A stretch of 64,000 nt of DNA from Flavobacterium sp. CF108 (GCF_900129795.1 NZ_FQWW01000007.1:124001-188000), one strand, 5' to 3'; positions 9,280-18,697 are shown, counted from the first letter of the stretch. Program-made: numbers and translations. Notes: generated from the sequence alone by a model not told the origin.

Positions 9280-9546
9280 TAAAAATCAAATACGAATATA
9301 AGAAATGGAAATGAAAACCTAAGCTTCGATAATACTCAAAATTGTCTTTGGAATTTCGGCGAAAGCCTCAAAAGAATTGGGTTTAATTATATGTATTTAA
9401 GGCGTTGTTGTTGTCATCTTCGGCAATTAAATCTTTTGAAAGGAATTAAATCATGAATTTCTATTGCAGGTATACTCTATGATACCATTAAAAAAGCAAT
9501 GTGTTTTGAGATTTAACTTTGCTCCATTAATTTTAAACATATAAAA

Positions 9547-10290
9547 ATGGACAATTTAAAAGATAAAATAGCTGTAATAACAGGTGGAAACAGCGGTATA
9601 GGTTACGCCACAGCAAAACAATTAAAAGAACAAGGAGCGCAAGTTATTATTACCGGAAGAAGAAAAGAAGCAATAGAAAAAGCGGCGCTGGAATTGGGAG
9701 TTTCGGCAATAACATCAGATCAGTCCAATATTTCGGATATTGAAAGTCTGGCTTTAAAAGTTAAACAGGATTTTGTTAAAGTAGATATTCTTTTTATCAA
9801 TGCCGGAATTGCCGGTTTAGGAAATATTGAACAGGCAACAGAAGAACAATTTGACAGTATTATGGATGTGAATTTAAAAGGAGCCTATTTTACGTTGAGT
9901 CGGTTTATTCCAATTTTGAATGATGGTGCGTCGGTGGTATTTCTTTCTTCGAATACTGCGAGTATGCCGGGGCCGGGATCTTCGGTTTATTCGGCGAGTA
10001 AAACGGCTTTGAATTCGGTTATGAGATCAGCAGCTTTAGAATTAGCGCCTAGAAAAATTAGAGTGAATTCTGTTAGCCCGGGCCCAACCCAAACCGAAGT
10101 CATGAAAAAAGTTGGTTTAGATGAAGCAACCGTAAATGGGATTATGGATATGGTTGTGGAGAAAGTGCCGTTAAAACAAATGGGAAAATCTGAAGATGTT
10201 GCCAAAATGGTTTCGTATGTAAGCAGTGAAGCCGCAAAATTCATCACCGGAGCAGATTTTATTATGGATGGGGGAATGGTGTTGGCTTAA
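9547..10290 (+). CDS. SDR-family NAD(P)-dependent oxidoreductase
   Basis: This is a 247-residue classical short-chain dehydrogenase/reductase. It has the cofactor motif GGNSGIG (TGxxxGxG) near residue 13, NAG in the fourth strand, Ser in 'VVFLSSNTA', and the catalytic YSASK. The 'PGPTQTEV' turn follows the active site, and the 'GADFIMDGG' ending is typical of the family. The substrate cannot be told from sequence. It is a single gene followed by a large nested palindromic repeat. Confidence 0.85.
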   Translation: MDNLKDKIAVITGGNSGIGYATAKQLKEQGAQVIITGRRKEAIEKAALELGVSAITSDQSNISDIESLALKVKQDFVKVDILFINAGIAGLGNIEQATEEQFDSIMDVNLKGAYFTLSRFIPILNDGASVVFLSSNTASMPGPGSSVYSASKTALNSVMRSAALELAPRKIRVNSVSPGPTQTEVMKKVGLDEATVNGIMDMVVEKVPLKQMGKSEDVAKMVSYVSSEAAKFITGADFIMDGGMVLA

Positions 10291-10324
10291 TGGTGAATTG
10301 TGAATTATTAATTGTGAATTGAAG

Positions 10325-10655
10325 TTTAACCGCAAAGAGCGCTAAGGTTTACGCAAGGTTCGCTAAGATTTTTTTAATCTCGCAAAGTCGCGAAGTCGCA
10401 GAGTTTTTTTGTTTCACGCAGATTTGGCAGATTTGAGCAGATTATTTTTTTAAATTTTTGAATAAACAATCAATTAAAATCTGCCTAAATCTGCAGAATC
10501 TGCGGGAAAAATCATTTTAATCCTTTTAATCTGTGGCAAAAAAATATCACACAAAGGTCGCAAAGTTATTACCCACATAGCTTTGCGACCTTCGCATTTT
10601 TACAAATCTCTAAAAGTAAAAAAACCTTAGCGCACTTTGCGTTAAAAAAAACATT
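10325..10655. repeat. Nested palindromic repeat with AACCGCAAAG termini
   Basis: The outer inverted arms are TTTAACCGCAAAGAGCGCTA (left) and CTTAGCGCACTTTGCGTTAA (right). Inside are a TTTCACGCAGATTTGGCAGA / AATCTGC...TCTGCGGGAAA shell and an AATCTGTGGC segment. Further copies occur at 12819, 17503, 19957 and 29101. It fills most of the 519-bp gap between two + strand genes; no ORF is seen in it. It may serve as a terminator, but that is inference. Confidence 0.6.
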
Positions 10656-10689
10656 CGCATTTCAAACTCAAAACTCCTAACTCCAAGAC

Positions 10690-10783
10690 TGTCCATTTCA
10701 CCTCAAACTTCGCCCGTTTGGACTGTTTTCTGATTTCGTAAGAAGGGTTATCGAAATACTTTTGACGAAGAAATTAACTGATA
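10690..10783 (+). promoter_or_regulatory. Duplicated regulatory module upstream of the epoxide-hydrolase-like gene
   Basis: It holds the motif TGTCCATTTCACC (10690-10702) and, 71 bases downstream, TTTGACGAAGAAATTAACTG (from 10761), with the ATG 26 bases after the shared block. The module at 13076-13169 has the same two elements with the same spacing, which marks the pair as co-regulated promoters. Confidence 0.55.
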
Positions 10784-10808
10784 TTCAAATAATTTAAAAA
10801 TCAAAAAA

Positions 10809-12101
10809 ATGAAAACACTTCAACTAAACAAGCGTAGTTTTTTAAACGCTATCGCAGCCGGAACTTTTATGTTGGCTTCTGCCGTATCTTTTGCACAGAA
10901 CGAAACTAAAACCGATTGTAATTTAATTCGTCCGTATCACATCAGCGTTTCGCAGGAAGCGATTACAGAACTTCGCAATCGTGTAAATGCTACAAGATGG
11001 CCGGATAAAGAAACGGTAACAGATCAATCGCAGGGAGTAAAACTGGATCAGATTCAGAATCTGGTTAAATACTGGGGAACGGATTATGACTGGCATAAAA
11101 CAGAAGAAAAACTAAATGCATTGCCTCAATTTGTAACCAACATTGACGGACTGGATATTCAGTTCATTCACATCAAATCTAAACATAAAAATGCCTTACC
11201 GTTAATTATTACTCACGGATGGCCGGGTTCGTTTTTTGAACTTTTAAAAGTAATTGGCCCATTAACAGATCCAACAGCGTATGGCGGAAAAGCCGAAGAT
11301 GCTTTTGATTTGGTTATTCCTTCGATGCCGGGTTACGGTTTTTCTGAAAAGCCAAAAGGAACAGGCTGGGGGCCAGAGAAAATTGGAAACGCCTGGGATG
11401 TTTTAATGAAACGTTTGGGGTACAAACAGTATGTTTCGCAAGGCGGTGACTGGGGTTCTGTAATTGCCGATGCTATGGCGCGACAAGCTCCTGAAGGTTT
11501 ATTGGGAATTCACGTAAACATGCCTGCAACAGTTCCGGCTGATGTTGCCAAAGCACTTAAAGACGGAGATCCTGCACCAAAAGGATTATCGGTTAAAGAA
11601 AATGCAGCTTTTAATTCTCTGAATAAATTATACACAAAAGGCGGTGGTTATGCCGGAATGATGGTGACTCGTCCGCAGACTTTAGGTTACGGACTTACAG
11701 ATTCTCCTGTAGGTTTGGCTTCGTTTTTCCTGGATAAATTCAACGATTGGACATACAGCGGAGGAAATGCCGAAAAATCATTGACTAAAGATGAAATGCT
11801 GGATGATATTTCGCTTTACTGGTTTACTAATACAGCCAATTCATCGGCTAATTTATATTGGGAAAATAACAACAATAACTTCAATGCGGTAGAACAAAGA
11901 ACAGCTGAAATTAAGATTCCGGTTGCGATAACTGTTTTTCCGGGTGAGATTTATCAAGCGCCAAAAACATGGGCTGAAAAAGCATACAAAAACCTGATTT
12001 ATTTTAAAGAAGTAAACAAAGGCGGACATTTTGCTTCCTGGGAAGAACCACAATTGTTTTCAGTTGAACTTCGTGCAGCTTTTAAATCATTGAGAAAATA
12101 A
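10809..12101 (+). CDS. Epoxide-hydrolase-like alpha/beta hydrolase, exported
   Basis: This 430-residue protein has the microsomal-type layout. An N-terminal EHN domain (residues about 40-150, with 'VSQEAITELRNRVNATRWPD') precedes an alpha/beta-hydrolase core with the oxyanion motif HGWPGS, the nucleophile Asp214 in GGDWGS and His407 in 'NKGGHFASWEEP'. The first 30 residues form a signal peptide; 'NKRSFLNAIAAG' resembles a twin-arginine signal with KR instead of RR, so Tat export is possible but unproven. The family opens epoxides through an Asp-ester intermediate; the natural substrate is unknown. The upstream region is shared with the hydrolase at 13196. Confidence 0.8.
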   Translation: MKTLQLNKRSFLNAIAAGTFMLASAVSFAQNETKTDCNLIRPYHISVSQEAITELRNRVNATRWPDKETVTDQSQGVKLDQIQNLVKYWGTDYDWHKTEEKLNALPQFVTNIDGLDIQFIHIKSKHKNALPLIITHGWPGSFFELLKVIGPLTDPTAYGGKAEDAFDLVIPSMPGYGFSEKPKGTGWGPEKIGNAWDVLMKRLGYKQYVSQGGDWGSVIADAMARQAPEGLLGIHVNMPATVPADVAKALKDGDPAPKGLSVKENAAFNSLNKLYTKGGGYAGMMVTRPQTLGYGLTDSPVGLASFFLDKFNDWTYSGGNAEKSLTKDEMLDDISLYWFTNTANSSANLYWENNNNNFNAVEQRTAEIKIPVAITVFPGEIYQAPKTWAEKAYKNLIYFKEVNKGGHFASWEEPQLFSVELRAAFKSLRK

Positions 12102-12110
12102 TCTAATAAT

Positions 12111-12350
12111 TTTTAAACACATAGAAACGTAGATATCTTATATGCTAAAAAAGTTTCACGCAGATTTGCTTCGCCAGTTCGCTATCGCTCGGGTGGCAGA
12201 TTTGAGCAGATTAAATTAAATAAAAAAATCTGCGTTTATCTGCTTAAATCTTTTTAAAATCTGCGTGAAACACCCAGTAAACTATGTTTGTTCAAAACAA
12301 GTGAAACGCCTTTCTGGACAAAGAAAAACCATGTCCCTATGTGTTTAAAA
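12111..12350. repeat. MITE-like repeat with TTTTAAACACATAG ends (copy 1)
   Basis: The left end TTTTTAAACACATAGAAACG and the right end ATGTCCCTATGTGTTTAAAA are inverted copies. The interior holds a CACGCAGATTT palindrome and 'CTATGTTTGTTCAAAACAAG'. Related copies lie at 18698-18950 and 26345-26490 (inverted). No gene is present here. Confidence 0.6.
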
Positions 12351-12375
12351 AACTAACTATTAAAAAAATAAAGTC

Positions 12376-12789
12376 ATGGAAACTAAAAAACAAAAAACTT
12401 GGGTAATAATCGCCATTATAATTTTAGGAATAATCGCCTTTTTAATTCCGAATCAAATTGCAGCCCAAACCGGAATAAAACGTACTGATTTACAAAAACA
12501 CGATCTCAGCATTCCGGGAAGAGAAACCGTTCAAGCCAGAATTGATTTTGACGGACATACCGCTTTCGGAAAACATTCTCATCCGGGTGAAGAAATCATT
12601 TATGTATTAGAAGGTTCACTTGAATATGAAGTAGAAGGTCAGGCGCCAGTTACTTTAAAAGCCGGAGAAGTGCTTTTTATTCCCGCAGGAGTGGTTCACT
12701 CTGCTAAAAATAATACCAATACAAAAGCATCAGAACTGGCAACTTATATAGTTGAAAAAGGAAAACCGGTTTTGGTTATGAAAAAATAG
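12376..12789 (+). CDS. Membrane-anchored or exported cupin-domain protein
   Basis: The product has 137 residues. Residues 8-31 form a hydrophobic segment (signal peptide or anchor), followed by one cupin barrel. Motif 1 is 'GKHSHPGEEIIYVLEGSLEYEV', with two His and one Glu in the metal-binding places. Motif 2 is 'LKAGEVLFIPAGVVHSAKN', giving the last His. Single-domain cupins like this bind a metal and act as small dioxygenases, isomerases or sensors; the reaction is not assignable. It lies between the two hydrolase genes that share a promoter module. Confidence 0.8.
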   Translation: METKKQKTWVIIAIIILGIIAFLIPNQIAAQTGIKRTDLQKHDLSIPGRETVQARIDFDGHTAFGKHSHPGEEIIYVLEGSLEYEVEGQAPVTLKAGEVLFIPAGVVHSAKNNTNTKASELATYIVEKGKPVLVMKK

Positions 12790-12818
12790 TTTCAAGTTTC
12801 AGGTTGAAATGCGAATAG

Positions 12819-13069
12819 GTTTAACCGCAAAGTGCGCTAAGAATACGCAAAGTTCGCAAAGTTTTTGTTTCCCGCAGATTCTGCAGATTTGATTAAATTA
12901 TTTACAATGAATTCAGCAAAAATAATCTGCTAAATCTGCAGAATCTGCGTGAAAAAATCATTTTAATCCTTTTAATCTGTGGCAAAAGCTTAACATAAAG
13001 ATCACAAAGCTGTATGCAAAAAAACTTCGCGAACCTTGCGTAGACCTTAGCGCCTTTTCGGTTAAAAAA
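12819..13069. repeat. Nested palindromic repeat with AACCGCAAAG termini (copy 2)
   Basis: TTAACCGCAAAGTGCGCTAA on the left faces CCTTAGCGCCTTTTCGGTTA on the right. A CGCAGATT/AATCTGCG shell and AATCTGTGGC lie inside. It occupies the gap before the hydrolase promoter module; no gene is seen. Confidence 0.55.
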
Positions 13070-13075
13070 AACTTC

Positions 13076-13169
13076 TGTCCATTTCAACTTTTACTTTGTC
13101 CACTTCGGCTTTTTTCTCCTTTTAAAACGAGGATTGTCAAGATACCTTTGACGAAGAAATTAACTGATA
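13076..13169 (+). promoter_or_regulatory. Second copy of the hydrolase regulatory module
   Basis: TGTCCATTTCA at 13076-13086 and TTTGACGAAGAAATTAACTG from 13147 repeat the arrangement at 10690/10761 with an identical 71-base offset. The ATG of the hydrolase follows 27 bases after the block. Confidence 0.55.
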
Positions 13170-13195
13170 ATCAACTAATCAAAAAAATAATAATT

Positions 13196-14197
13196 ATGAA
13201 AACGATAGTAAAAATCAAAAACAGTATTACAAACACAGCTCTTTTAATTGCCTTTCTTTTAGTAAATGCAGTATCAATTGCACAAACAGAAAAACAAGAC
13301 GGTTCACTAGGAACTTTAAAACAAATCAATGCCGGATTATTAAATGTAGGATATACTGAAGCAGGCCCTTCAAACGGAACTCCGGTAATCCTGCTTCACG
13401 GATGGCCTTACGATATTCACAGTTACAATGAAGTAGTGCCAATTTTAGTTTCAAAAGGATATCACGTTTTTACACCTTATTTAAGAGGTTCAGGAACAAC
13501 AACTTTCCTTTCAAAAGACACTTTCAGAAACGGACAGCAAGCAGCTTTAGCAAGTGATATTATTGCTTTTATGGATGCTTTAAAAATCGATAAAGCTGTA
13601 GTTGGCGGATTTGATTGGGGAGCCAGAACAGCGGTAGTTATGGCGGCACTTTGGCCGGAACGTGTAAAAGGTCTGGTTTCGGTAAGCGGTTATTTGGTTG
13701 TGAATTTAGAAGCTAATTTAAAACCATTACCTCCAAAAGCAGAATTAGGATGGTGGTACCAATATTATTTTGCAACTGAAAGAGGAAAATTAGGTTACAG
13801 CCAAAATACTTACGAATTCAACAAACAAATTTGGCAGATTGCTTCTCCGTTATGGAATTTCGACAAAGCTACTTACGATCAAACAGCTCAGTCTTTTGAC
13901 AACCCAGATCACGTTGCAATCGTAATTCACAATTACAGATGGAGACAATCTCTTGAACCAGGAGAATCTAAATATGACAGTTTAGAAAAACGTCTTGCCG
14001 CAAGACCGGAAATTAAAGTACCAACAATTACAATAGGAAGTGATTTTGACGGCGCTTTCGCAGATGGAAAAGCATACGCCAACAAATTCACCGGAAAATA
14101 CGCCCACAGAATTCTAAAAGGAATAGGACACAACGTACCGCAAGAAGACCCAAAATCATTTGCACAGGCGATAATTGATGTAGATGGGATGAAATAA
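13196..14197 (+). CDS. Alpha/beta hydrolase of the epoxide hydrolase / haloalkane dehalogenase type, exported
   Basis: The 333-residue product has HGWPYD as the oxyanion strand-turn, the nucleophile Asp140 in GGFDWGA, and a C-terminal His in 'GIGHNVPQEDP'. Asp rather than Ser as nucleophile points to epoxide hydrolase- or dehalogenase-like chemistry. The ATG at 13196 is chosen because it starts a signal peptide (KIKNSITNTALLIAFLLVNA...IAQ); the upstream TTG at 13148 lies inside the conserved promoter block. It shares its regulatory region with the hydrolase at 10809, although the two proteins differ in architecture: this one lacks the EHN domain. Confidence 0.8.
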   Translation: MKTIVKIKNSITNTALLIAFLLVNAVSIAQTEKQDGSLGTLKQINAGLLNVGYTEAGPSNGTPVILLHGWPYDIHSYNEVVPILVSKGYHVFTPYLRGSGTTTFLSKDTFRNGQQAALASDIIAFMDALKIDKAVVGGFDWGARTAVVMAALWPERVKGLVSVSGYLVVNLEANLKPLPPKAELGWWYQYYFATERGKLGYSQNTYEFNKQIWQIASPLWNFDKATYDQTAQSFDNPDHVAIVIHNYRWRQSLEPGESKYDSLEKRLAARPEIKVPTITIGSDFDGAFADGKAYANKFTGKYAHRILKGIGHNVPQEDPKSFAQAIIDVDGMK

Positions 14198-14328
14198 ATT
14201 CCAATTTTTTGAAATTCCAAATTCCAATGTTAGTAAATGTCAATGGCAATCTCAAAAATCAATTTCAATAATAAAATTAAAAAAATCAGAAATAATCTAA
14301 AATCAACAATCTAAAATCTAAAATTACT

Positions 14329-14739
14329 ATGGAAACAAAAATCTTATACACAGGAAAAACACACACAACAGGTGGTAGAGAAGGCGCTTCTCAAAGTTCA
14401 GATGAACAATTGAATATTAAATTAAGCTCTCCGGGAACTTCACGTCCGGGAACAAATCCAGAGCAGTTATTTGCTGCAGGATGGTCGGCTTGTTTTATTG
14501 GCGCATTAGGAATTGCAGCTTCAAAACAAGGAGTTAGACTTCCGGCAGAAACTGCTGTAGACGCAGAAGTAGATTTGTGCGTAACAGAAGGCGAATATTC
14601 TTTGCAGGCACGTTTAAATATCAGCTTACCTGACATTGATCGTGAAACTGCAGAAGCTTTAGCAGCTCAGGCACATCAAACTTGTCCGTACTCAAAAGCA
14701 ACAAGAGGAAATATAAATGTAGAGATTAACATCCTTTAA
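14329..14739 (+). CDS. ohr: Ohr-type organic hydroperoxide resistance protein
   Basis: This 136-residue OsmC/Ohr-fold protein has the peroxidatic Cys in 'GWSACFIGAL' and the second Cys in 'AHQTCPYSKATRGN', plus 'NPEQLFAAGW', all diagnostic of Ohr. Ohr reduces organic hydroperoxides with lipoylated or dithiol reductants in the cytoplasm. It follows the hydrolase after about 130 bases and fits the stress and detoxification theme of the region. No MarR-type OhrR gene is visible next to it. Confidence 0.9.
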   Translation: METKILYTGKTHTTGGREGASQSSDEQLNIKLSSPGTSRPGTNPEQLFAAGWSACFIGALGIAASKQGVRLPAETAVDAEVDLCVTEGEYSLQARLNISLPDIDRETAEALAAQAHQTCPYSKATRGNINVEINIL

Positions 14740-14753
14740 TTTCTACGTTACTT

Positions 14754-14843
14754 AACCTGCAAGGTTTTCAAAACCTTGTAGGTTTAAATTATAGACTTTC
14801 TAAATAAAAAAATATACCTGCAAGGTTTTAAAAACCTTGCAGG
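14754..14843. repeat. Two AACCTGCAAGGTTTT palindromes
   Basis: AACCTGCAAGGTTTTC...AACCTTGTAGGTTT (14754-14785) and ACCTGCAAGGTTTT...AACCTTGCAGG (14816-14843) are each near-perfect inverted repeats. They may act as terminators of ohr. The same family, with other central bases, occurs at 24723-24755 and 28033-28065. Confidence 0.6.
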
Positions 14844-14857
14844 AAATAAATAGGATC

Positions 14858-15598
14858 ATGAAAAAGATAAAAATAATAAGTGCTTTTGCGATGCTGTTTT
14901 TCTTAACAGGAAACACTATTTTCAGCCAAAGCAATCAAGATAAAAAAGGCTTTGCCCTTTTAGAATTATATACTTCCGAAGGCTGTTCGAGCTGTCCGCC
15001 AGCTGATGAATTACTTGGGAAAATTCAAAATGAATTAAAAGATAAAAATGTTTACGTGCTTTCTTATCACGTTGATTATTGGGACAAACAAGGTTGGAAA
15101 GACATTTTTAGCAATGCCGATTTTACAAAAAGACAATACGATTATGCCAAATACATGGGCAAAGATCCAATCTACACGCCACAAGTAATCATTAACGGAA
15201 AAATCGATTATATCGGTTCTCAGGAAACAAGTTTACGAAACGGAATTAAATCGGCACTTTCAAAACCAGCTTTTACGAATTTAAGTTTAGAAGCCAGTCA
15301 AAATGCGAATACTATTGCTGTAAATTACAATGTGGAAGGAACTTCAAAAAACAGCCGTTTATTAATTGCTGTAGTTCAAAAAGAAGCCAAAAGCAATGTA
15401 AAAAGAGGCGAGAACGCACATAGAGTTTTATCGCATTATCAAATTGTTCGTAATCTGCAATGGGTAGATTTGAACAAAGTTAAAAAAGGAACAACACCAG
15501 TTCATCTTCCTAAAAATTATAATGCACAGGATTTTGAAATTATTGGGTTTGTTCAGGATATGAATTCAGGAGCTATTTTAGAAGTAAAACGAGCTTAA
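14858..15598 (+). CDS. DUF1223 family thioredoxin-like exported protein
   Basis: The product has 246 residues. The ATG at 14858 is preferred because it opens a signal peptide (MKKIKIISAFAMLFFLTG...FSQ); the upstream frame to 14837 runs into a repeat. The mature part begins with 'LLELYTSEGCSSCPPADELL', a thioredoxin-fold CSSC motif characteristic of DUF1223. 'YVLSYHVDYWDKQGWKD' and 'TPQVIINGK' (cis-Pro loop) follow. It is likely periplasmic and thiol-active; the partner is unknown. Confidence 0.8.
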   Translation: MKKIKIISAFAMLFFLTGNTIFSQSNQDKKGFALLELYTSEGCSSCPPADELLGKIQNELKDKNVYVLSYHVDYWDKQGWKDIFSNADFTKRQYDYAKYMGKDPIYTPQVIINGKIDYIGSQETSLRNGIKSALSKPAFTNLSLEASQNANTIAVNYNVEGTSKNSRLLIAVVQKEAKSNVKRGENAHRVLSHYQIVRNLQWVDLNKVKKGTTPVHLPKNYNAQDFEIIGFVQDMNSGAILEVKRA

Positions 15599-15604
15599 TA
15601 GTTT

Positions 15605-15681
15605 TTCACGCAGATTTAAAAAGATTAAAACAGATTTTTGAAGATTTTTTTATTTTTTTAATCTGCAAAATCTGCGTGAAA
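15605..15681. repeat. CACGCAGATTT palindrome (minimal copy)
   Basis: TTTCACGCAGATTTAAAAAG on the left is the inverse of AATCTGCAAAATCTGCGTGA on the right, with a T-rich centre. It is the simplest copy of the shell found inside the larger repeats and could serve as the DUF1223 gene's terminator. Confidence 0.55.
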
Positions 15682-15735
15682 TATTTTTTCAAAATAAACC
15701 TATCTTTGACAAACAGGATAAAAACTGATACAATT

Positions 15736-16752
15736 ATGGAAAAATCAAAACGTTTTCAGGTTTCACTCAAAATTATTTGGGGAAGCTCGATTGCACTTGC
15801 AATTCTGGCTTCAATCCCCAAATTATTTGATGCCGATTCTACGCCTGGAGACATCATCATAAACTCTTCAATTACACTGCTGTTTTCCCTTTTTATATGG
15901 TATTACAACATTTATAGTCTGCCCAAATTTTCATCGCAGCGTACAAATAAAAGCCTGTTTAACTGGAAACTTTTACTGAGTGTCGTTTTGGGAATTTTGC
16001 TGATGGTGATTCTCGTAATTGCACATCAGGAACTTTTTCAGGTTTCAAAAATGGACGCGCCAATTATGTTTGAACTTCGAGGTATTTTGATCAATTTGAT
16101 TGTGTATATGTTTCTGCATTTACTTTTTCAGAATTACCAGACCCAGCAAATGGGAGTGGAGTTGGAGCGTACAAAAGCAGTACATTTAGGAGCGCAGTAC
16201 GAACTATTGAAACAGCAGGTAAATCCGCATTTTTTGTTTAACAGTCTGAATACTTTAAAATCAATGGTGGATATGCAAGATCCGCAGAGTTCTGATTTTA
16301 TCCTGAAATTATCTGATTTTTACAGATTTACTCTCGAAAGCAGAAAAATGGATTTGATTCCGTTAAAGGAAGAATTACAAATTTTAGATTCATATGTATA
16401 TCTGCTGAAAGCCCGTTTTGAAGATGGATTTGAAGTGATAAAAGAAATCGATGAAAAACAATTAGATTGTGCGATTCCGCCTTTTTCATTGCAATTATTA
16501 ATCGAGAATTGTATCAAACACAATGTGGTTTCGCTTGATAAACCTTTGAAAATTAAATTATATACCGAAAATGATTTTTTGGTAATCGAAAACCCAATTC
16601 AGCTGAAACGAGGAACTTTGTCAACCGGCGTTGGACTGAACAATATCAACCAGCGTTTTCTGCATTTAGTTAACAAGGAAATTGAAATTGATAAAACCGA
16701 AACCCTTTTTAAAGTAAAAATACCACTGATTTATGACTATCGTAATAATTGA
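15736..16752 (+). CDS. LytS/YehU-type sensor histidine kinase
   Basis: The 338-residue product has four hydrophobic segments in the first 145 residues. The PF06580 signature 'QQVNPHFLFNSLNTLKSMV' follows, with His165 as phospho-acceptor, then a GHKL domain (LLIENCIKHNV; GVGLNNINQRF). The ATG at 15736 (MEKSKRF) is chosen over the GTG at 15676, which lies within a repeat. The gene overlaps the response regulator by 20 bp, so the two form one two-component system. The stimulus is unknown. Confidence 0.85.
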   Translation: MEKSKRFQVSLKIIWGSSIALAILASIPKLFDADSTPGDIIINSSITLLFSLFIWYYNIYSLPKFSSQRTNKSLFNWKLLLSVVLGILLMVILVIAHQELFQVSKMDAPIMFELRGILINLIVYMFLHLLFQNYQTQQMGVELERTKAVHLGAQYELLKQQVNPHFLFNSLNTLKSMVDMQDPQSSDFILKLSDFYRFTLESRKMDLIPLKEELQILDSYVYLLKARFEDGFEVIKEIDEKQLDCAIPPFSLQLLIENCIKHNVVSLDKPLKIKLYTENDFLVIENPIQLKRGTLSTGVGLNNINQRFLHLVNKEIEIDKTETLFKVKIPLIYDYRNN

Positions 16753-17500
16753 AGATGAAGTAAAAACGGCCAAAGCACTTGGTCAGCTAATTTTGAGTAT
16801 CAGACCCGATGCTCAAATTTTGTCGTATATTCAAAGTATAGACGGAGCTGTGAGTTATCTTTTAGAAAACGATCAGCCCGATTTGATTTTTATGGATATT
16901 CAACTTGCAGATGGTTTGAGTTTTGAAATCTTCAAAAATGTAGAAGTTTTGTCACCGGTTATTTTTTGTACGGCCTTTGATGATTACGCCATCGACGCTT
17001 TCAAATCAAACGGAATCGATTATGTCTTAAAACCTTTTTCAAGAGAAAGTATTTCGCAGGCTATTAAAAAAGCAGGCGAGCTGAAAAACTTCTTCCAAAG
17101 AAATAAAAAAATGATGCCTGATTTCGATTATCTCTTAACGAGAACAGGAGAAAATAAAGGAAAAAGCAGTTTTTTAGTTTTTAAAAACAACAAATACCAA
17201 ACGATTCAAACAGAGAATATTGCCTTTTTCTACATCAAAAATGAAACACCAACCATCGTCACTTTTGATAAAACCGAATATCAAATTACGCAATCTCTGG
17301 ATGAAGTTCATAAGCTTTTATCGGCGATTCAGTTTTTCAGAATCAACAGACAGTATTTAGTGAACTTTTCGGCGATAAGAGAAGCAGAGCATTATTTTTC
17401 CAGAAAATTGATTCTCAAACTAACCATTCCAACAGAAGAAAAATTATTAGTTGGAAAAGAGAAAGCAACGGCATTTTTAAGCTGGCTGGAGAATAGGTAA
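16733..17500 (+). CDS. LytTR-family response regulator
   Basis: In this 255-residue protein the receiver domain comprises 'TIVIIEDE', Asp55 in 'PDLIFMDIQL', a Thr in 'VIFCTAFDDYA', and Lys in 'YVLKPF'. A C-terminal LytTR DNA-binding domain follows (from about residue 145), with 'FFRINRQYLVNF' as its signature. The start overlaps the end of the kinase gene by 20 bp, indicating coupled translation. Targets are not evident. Confidence 0.9.
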   Translation: MTIVIIEDEVKTAKALGQLILSIRPDAQILSYIQSIDGAVSYLLENDQPDLIFMDIQLADGLSFEIFKNVEVLSPVIFCTAFDDYAIDAFKSNGIDYVLKPFSRESISQAIKKAGELKNFFQRNKKMMPDFDYLLTRTGENKGKSSFLVFKNNKYQTIQTENIAFFYIKNETPTIVTFDKTEYQITQSLDEVHKLLSAIQFFRINRQYLVNFSAIREAEHYFSRKLILKLTIPTEEKLLVGKEKATAFLSWLENR

Positions 17501-17502
17501 CT

Positions 17503-17805
17503 TTTTAACCGCAAAGCACGCAAAGTTTTTTAAGTGACAGTTCTATATAACGCAAAGATCGCAAAGCTATATGAATAATAGTTTTGCGATCTTTTTTTTG
17601 CCACAGATTAGAAAGATTAAAAGGATTTTTTCACGCAGATTTGGCAGATTTGAGCAGATTATTTTTTCTGAATTTAAATAAACATTTATTAAAATCTGCC
17701 TAAATCTGCTGAATCTGCGTGAAACAAAAAAACTTTGCGATTTCGCGTCTTTGCGAGATTAAAAAAGAATCTTTGCGTAGATCTTAGCGTACTTTGCGGT
17801 TAAAT
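17503..17805. repeat. Nested palindromic repeat with AACCGCAAAG termini (copy 3)
   Basis: TTTTAACCGCAAAGCACGCA (left) pairs with CTTAGCGTACTTTGCGGTTA (right). Inside are ACGCAAAGATCGCAAAGCTA / TAGTTTTGCGATCTTT, TTGCCACAGATT, and TTTCACGCAGATTTGGCAGA / AATCTGCGTGAAA. It fills the gap between the convergent regulator genes and could terminate both. Confidence 0.55.
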
Positions 17806-17850
17806 TTTTTAAACTTGAAACCTGAAACAAAGAAAACCTGAAACAAAAAA

Positions 17851-18663
17851 CTAAACTTTAGAAGGAGGTAACCCAAACTGTTTCTTAAACGCAAATGAAA
17901 AATGCGATAAATCCTCAAAACCCACTTCTAAATAAACTTCCGAAGGTGTTTTTCCTTTTTCTTTAATTTGATAATATGCTTCCTGTAATCTTTTCTGAAT
18001 GAGCCATCGGCTTGGGGAAAGATCAAAAATGCGCTGAAAATCCCTTTTAAAAGTAGCCAGACTTCTTCCCGTTAAATAAGCAAAACGATCTAATTGTACG
18101 TTGAAATGAAAATTCTTTTTCATAAACGCTTCCAGATCAATTTTTCCGGGTTCGTTAAAGTCGAAAAGAATATCTTTTAATTCGGGATTGCATTGCAGTA
18201 AAATAGTAATTGCTTCATTTACCTTTAAAGCTTGAAGTTCTTCATTGATCAATTGATCTTCATTAATATACGGAATCAACGAATTCATAAAACTTTTTAA
18301 TAACGGAACTTCTTTTAACTGCAAAACCATTTCCGTTTCCGGACTTTTAATCAAATTTGTTTTTTGATTGTATTGTATAGAATAATCCCGAAGCGCTTCC
18401 TGATTCAAATAAATAGAAATAGACTGAAAAGCCGTATTCGGATCGGGTTGTTTGATGAATTTTATAAGCTGATTTCTTCGGATAAATCTAAAATCACCAG
18501 GATTAAAAACGTATTCTTTATTCCCGTTATTTAAAGTCAGAACTCCCGAAATCTGAAAACTCAAAACATGCTGCGCAGCAAATTGCTCGCCTTCACGATT
18601 CTGTGTGTAATAACAGGAATACGCAATAGGCGAGGTTTTCTGATTTATTTTTGAATCGTTCAT
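17851..18663 (-). CDS. AraC-family transcriptional regulator
   Basis: The 270-residue product has an N-terminal cupin-like sensing part ('LTLNNGNKEYVFNPGDFRFI') and a C-terminal AraC double helix-turn-helix. The latter has 'LDRFAYLTGRSLATFKRDFQ', 'SPSRWLIQKRLQEAYYQI' and the family signature 'VYLEVGFEDLSHFSFAFKKQF'. Transcription is leftward, downstream of the SDR at 18993 but separated from it by a 253-bp repeat. It is a candidate controller of the TGTCCrTTTCA sites found near the hydrolase and doxX genes; this is inference. Confidence 0.85.
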   Translation of the reverse strand: MNDSKINQKTSPIAYSCYYTQNREGEQFAAQHVLSFQISGVLTLNNGNKEYVFNPGDFRFIRRNQLIKFIKQPDPNTAFQSISIYLNQEALRDYSIQYNQKTNLIKSPETEMVLQLKEVPLLKSFMNSLIPYINEDQLINEELQALKVNEAITILLQCNPELKDILFDFNEPGKIDLEAFMKKNFHFNVQLDRFAYLTGRSLATFKRDFQRIFDLSPSRWLIQKRLQEAYYQIKEKGKTPSEVYLEVGFEDLSHFSFAFKKQFGLPPSKV

Positions 18664-18697
18664 ATCACAAATTTATAAAAATTAAAGGTTGGAGAAT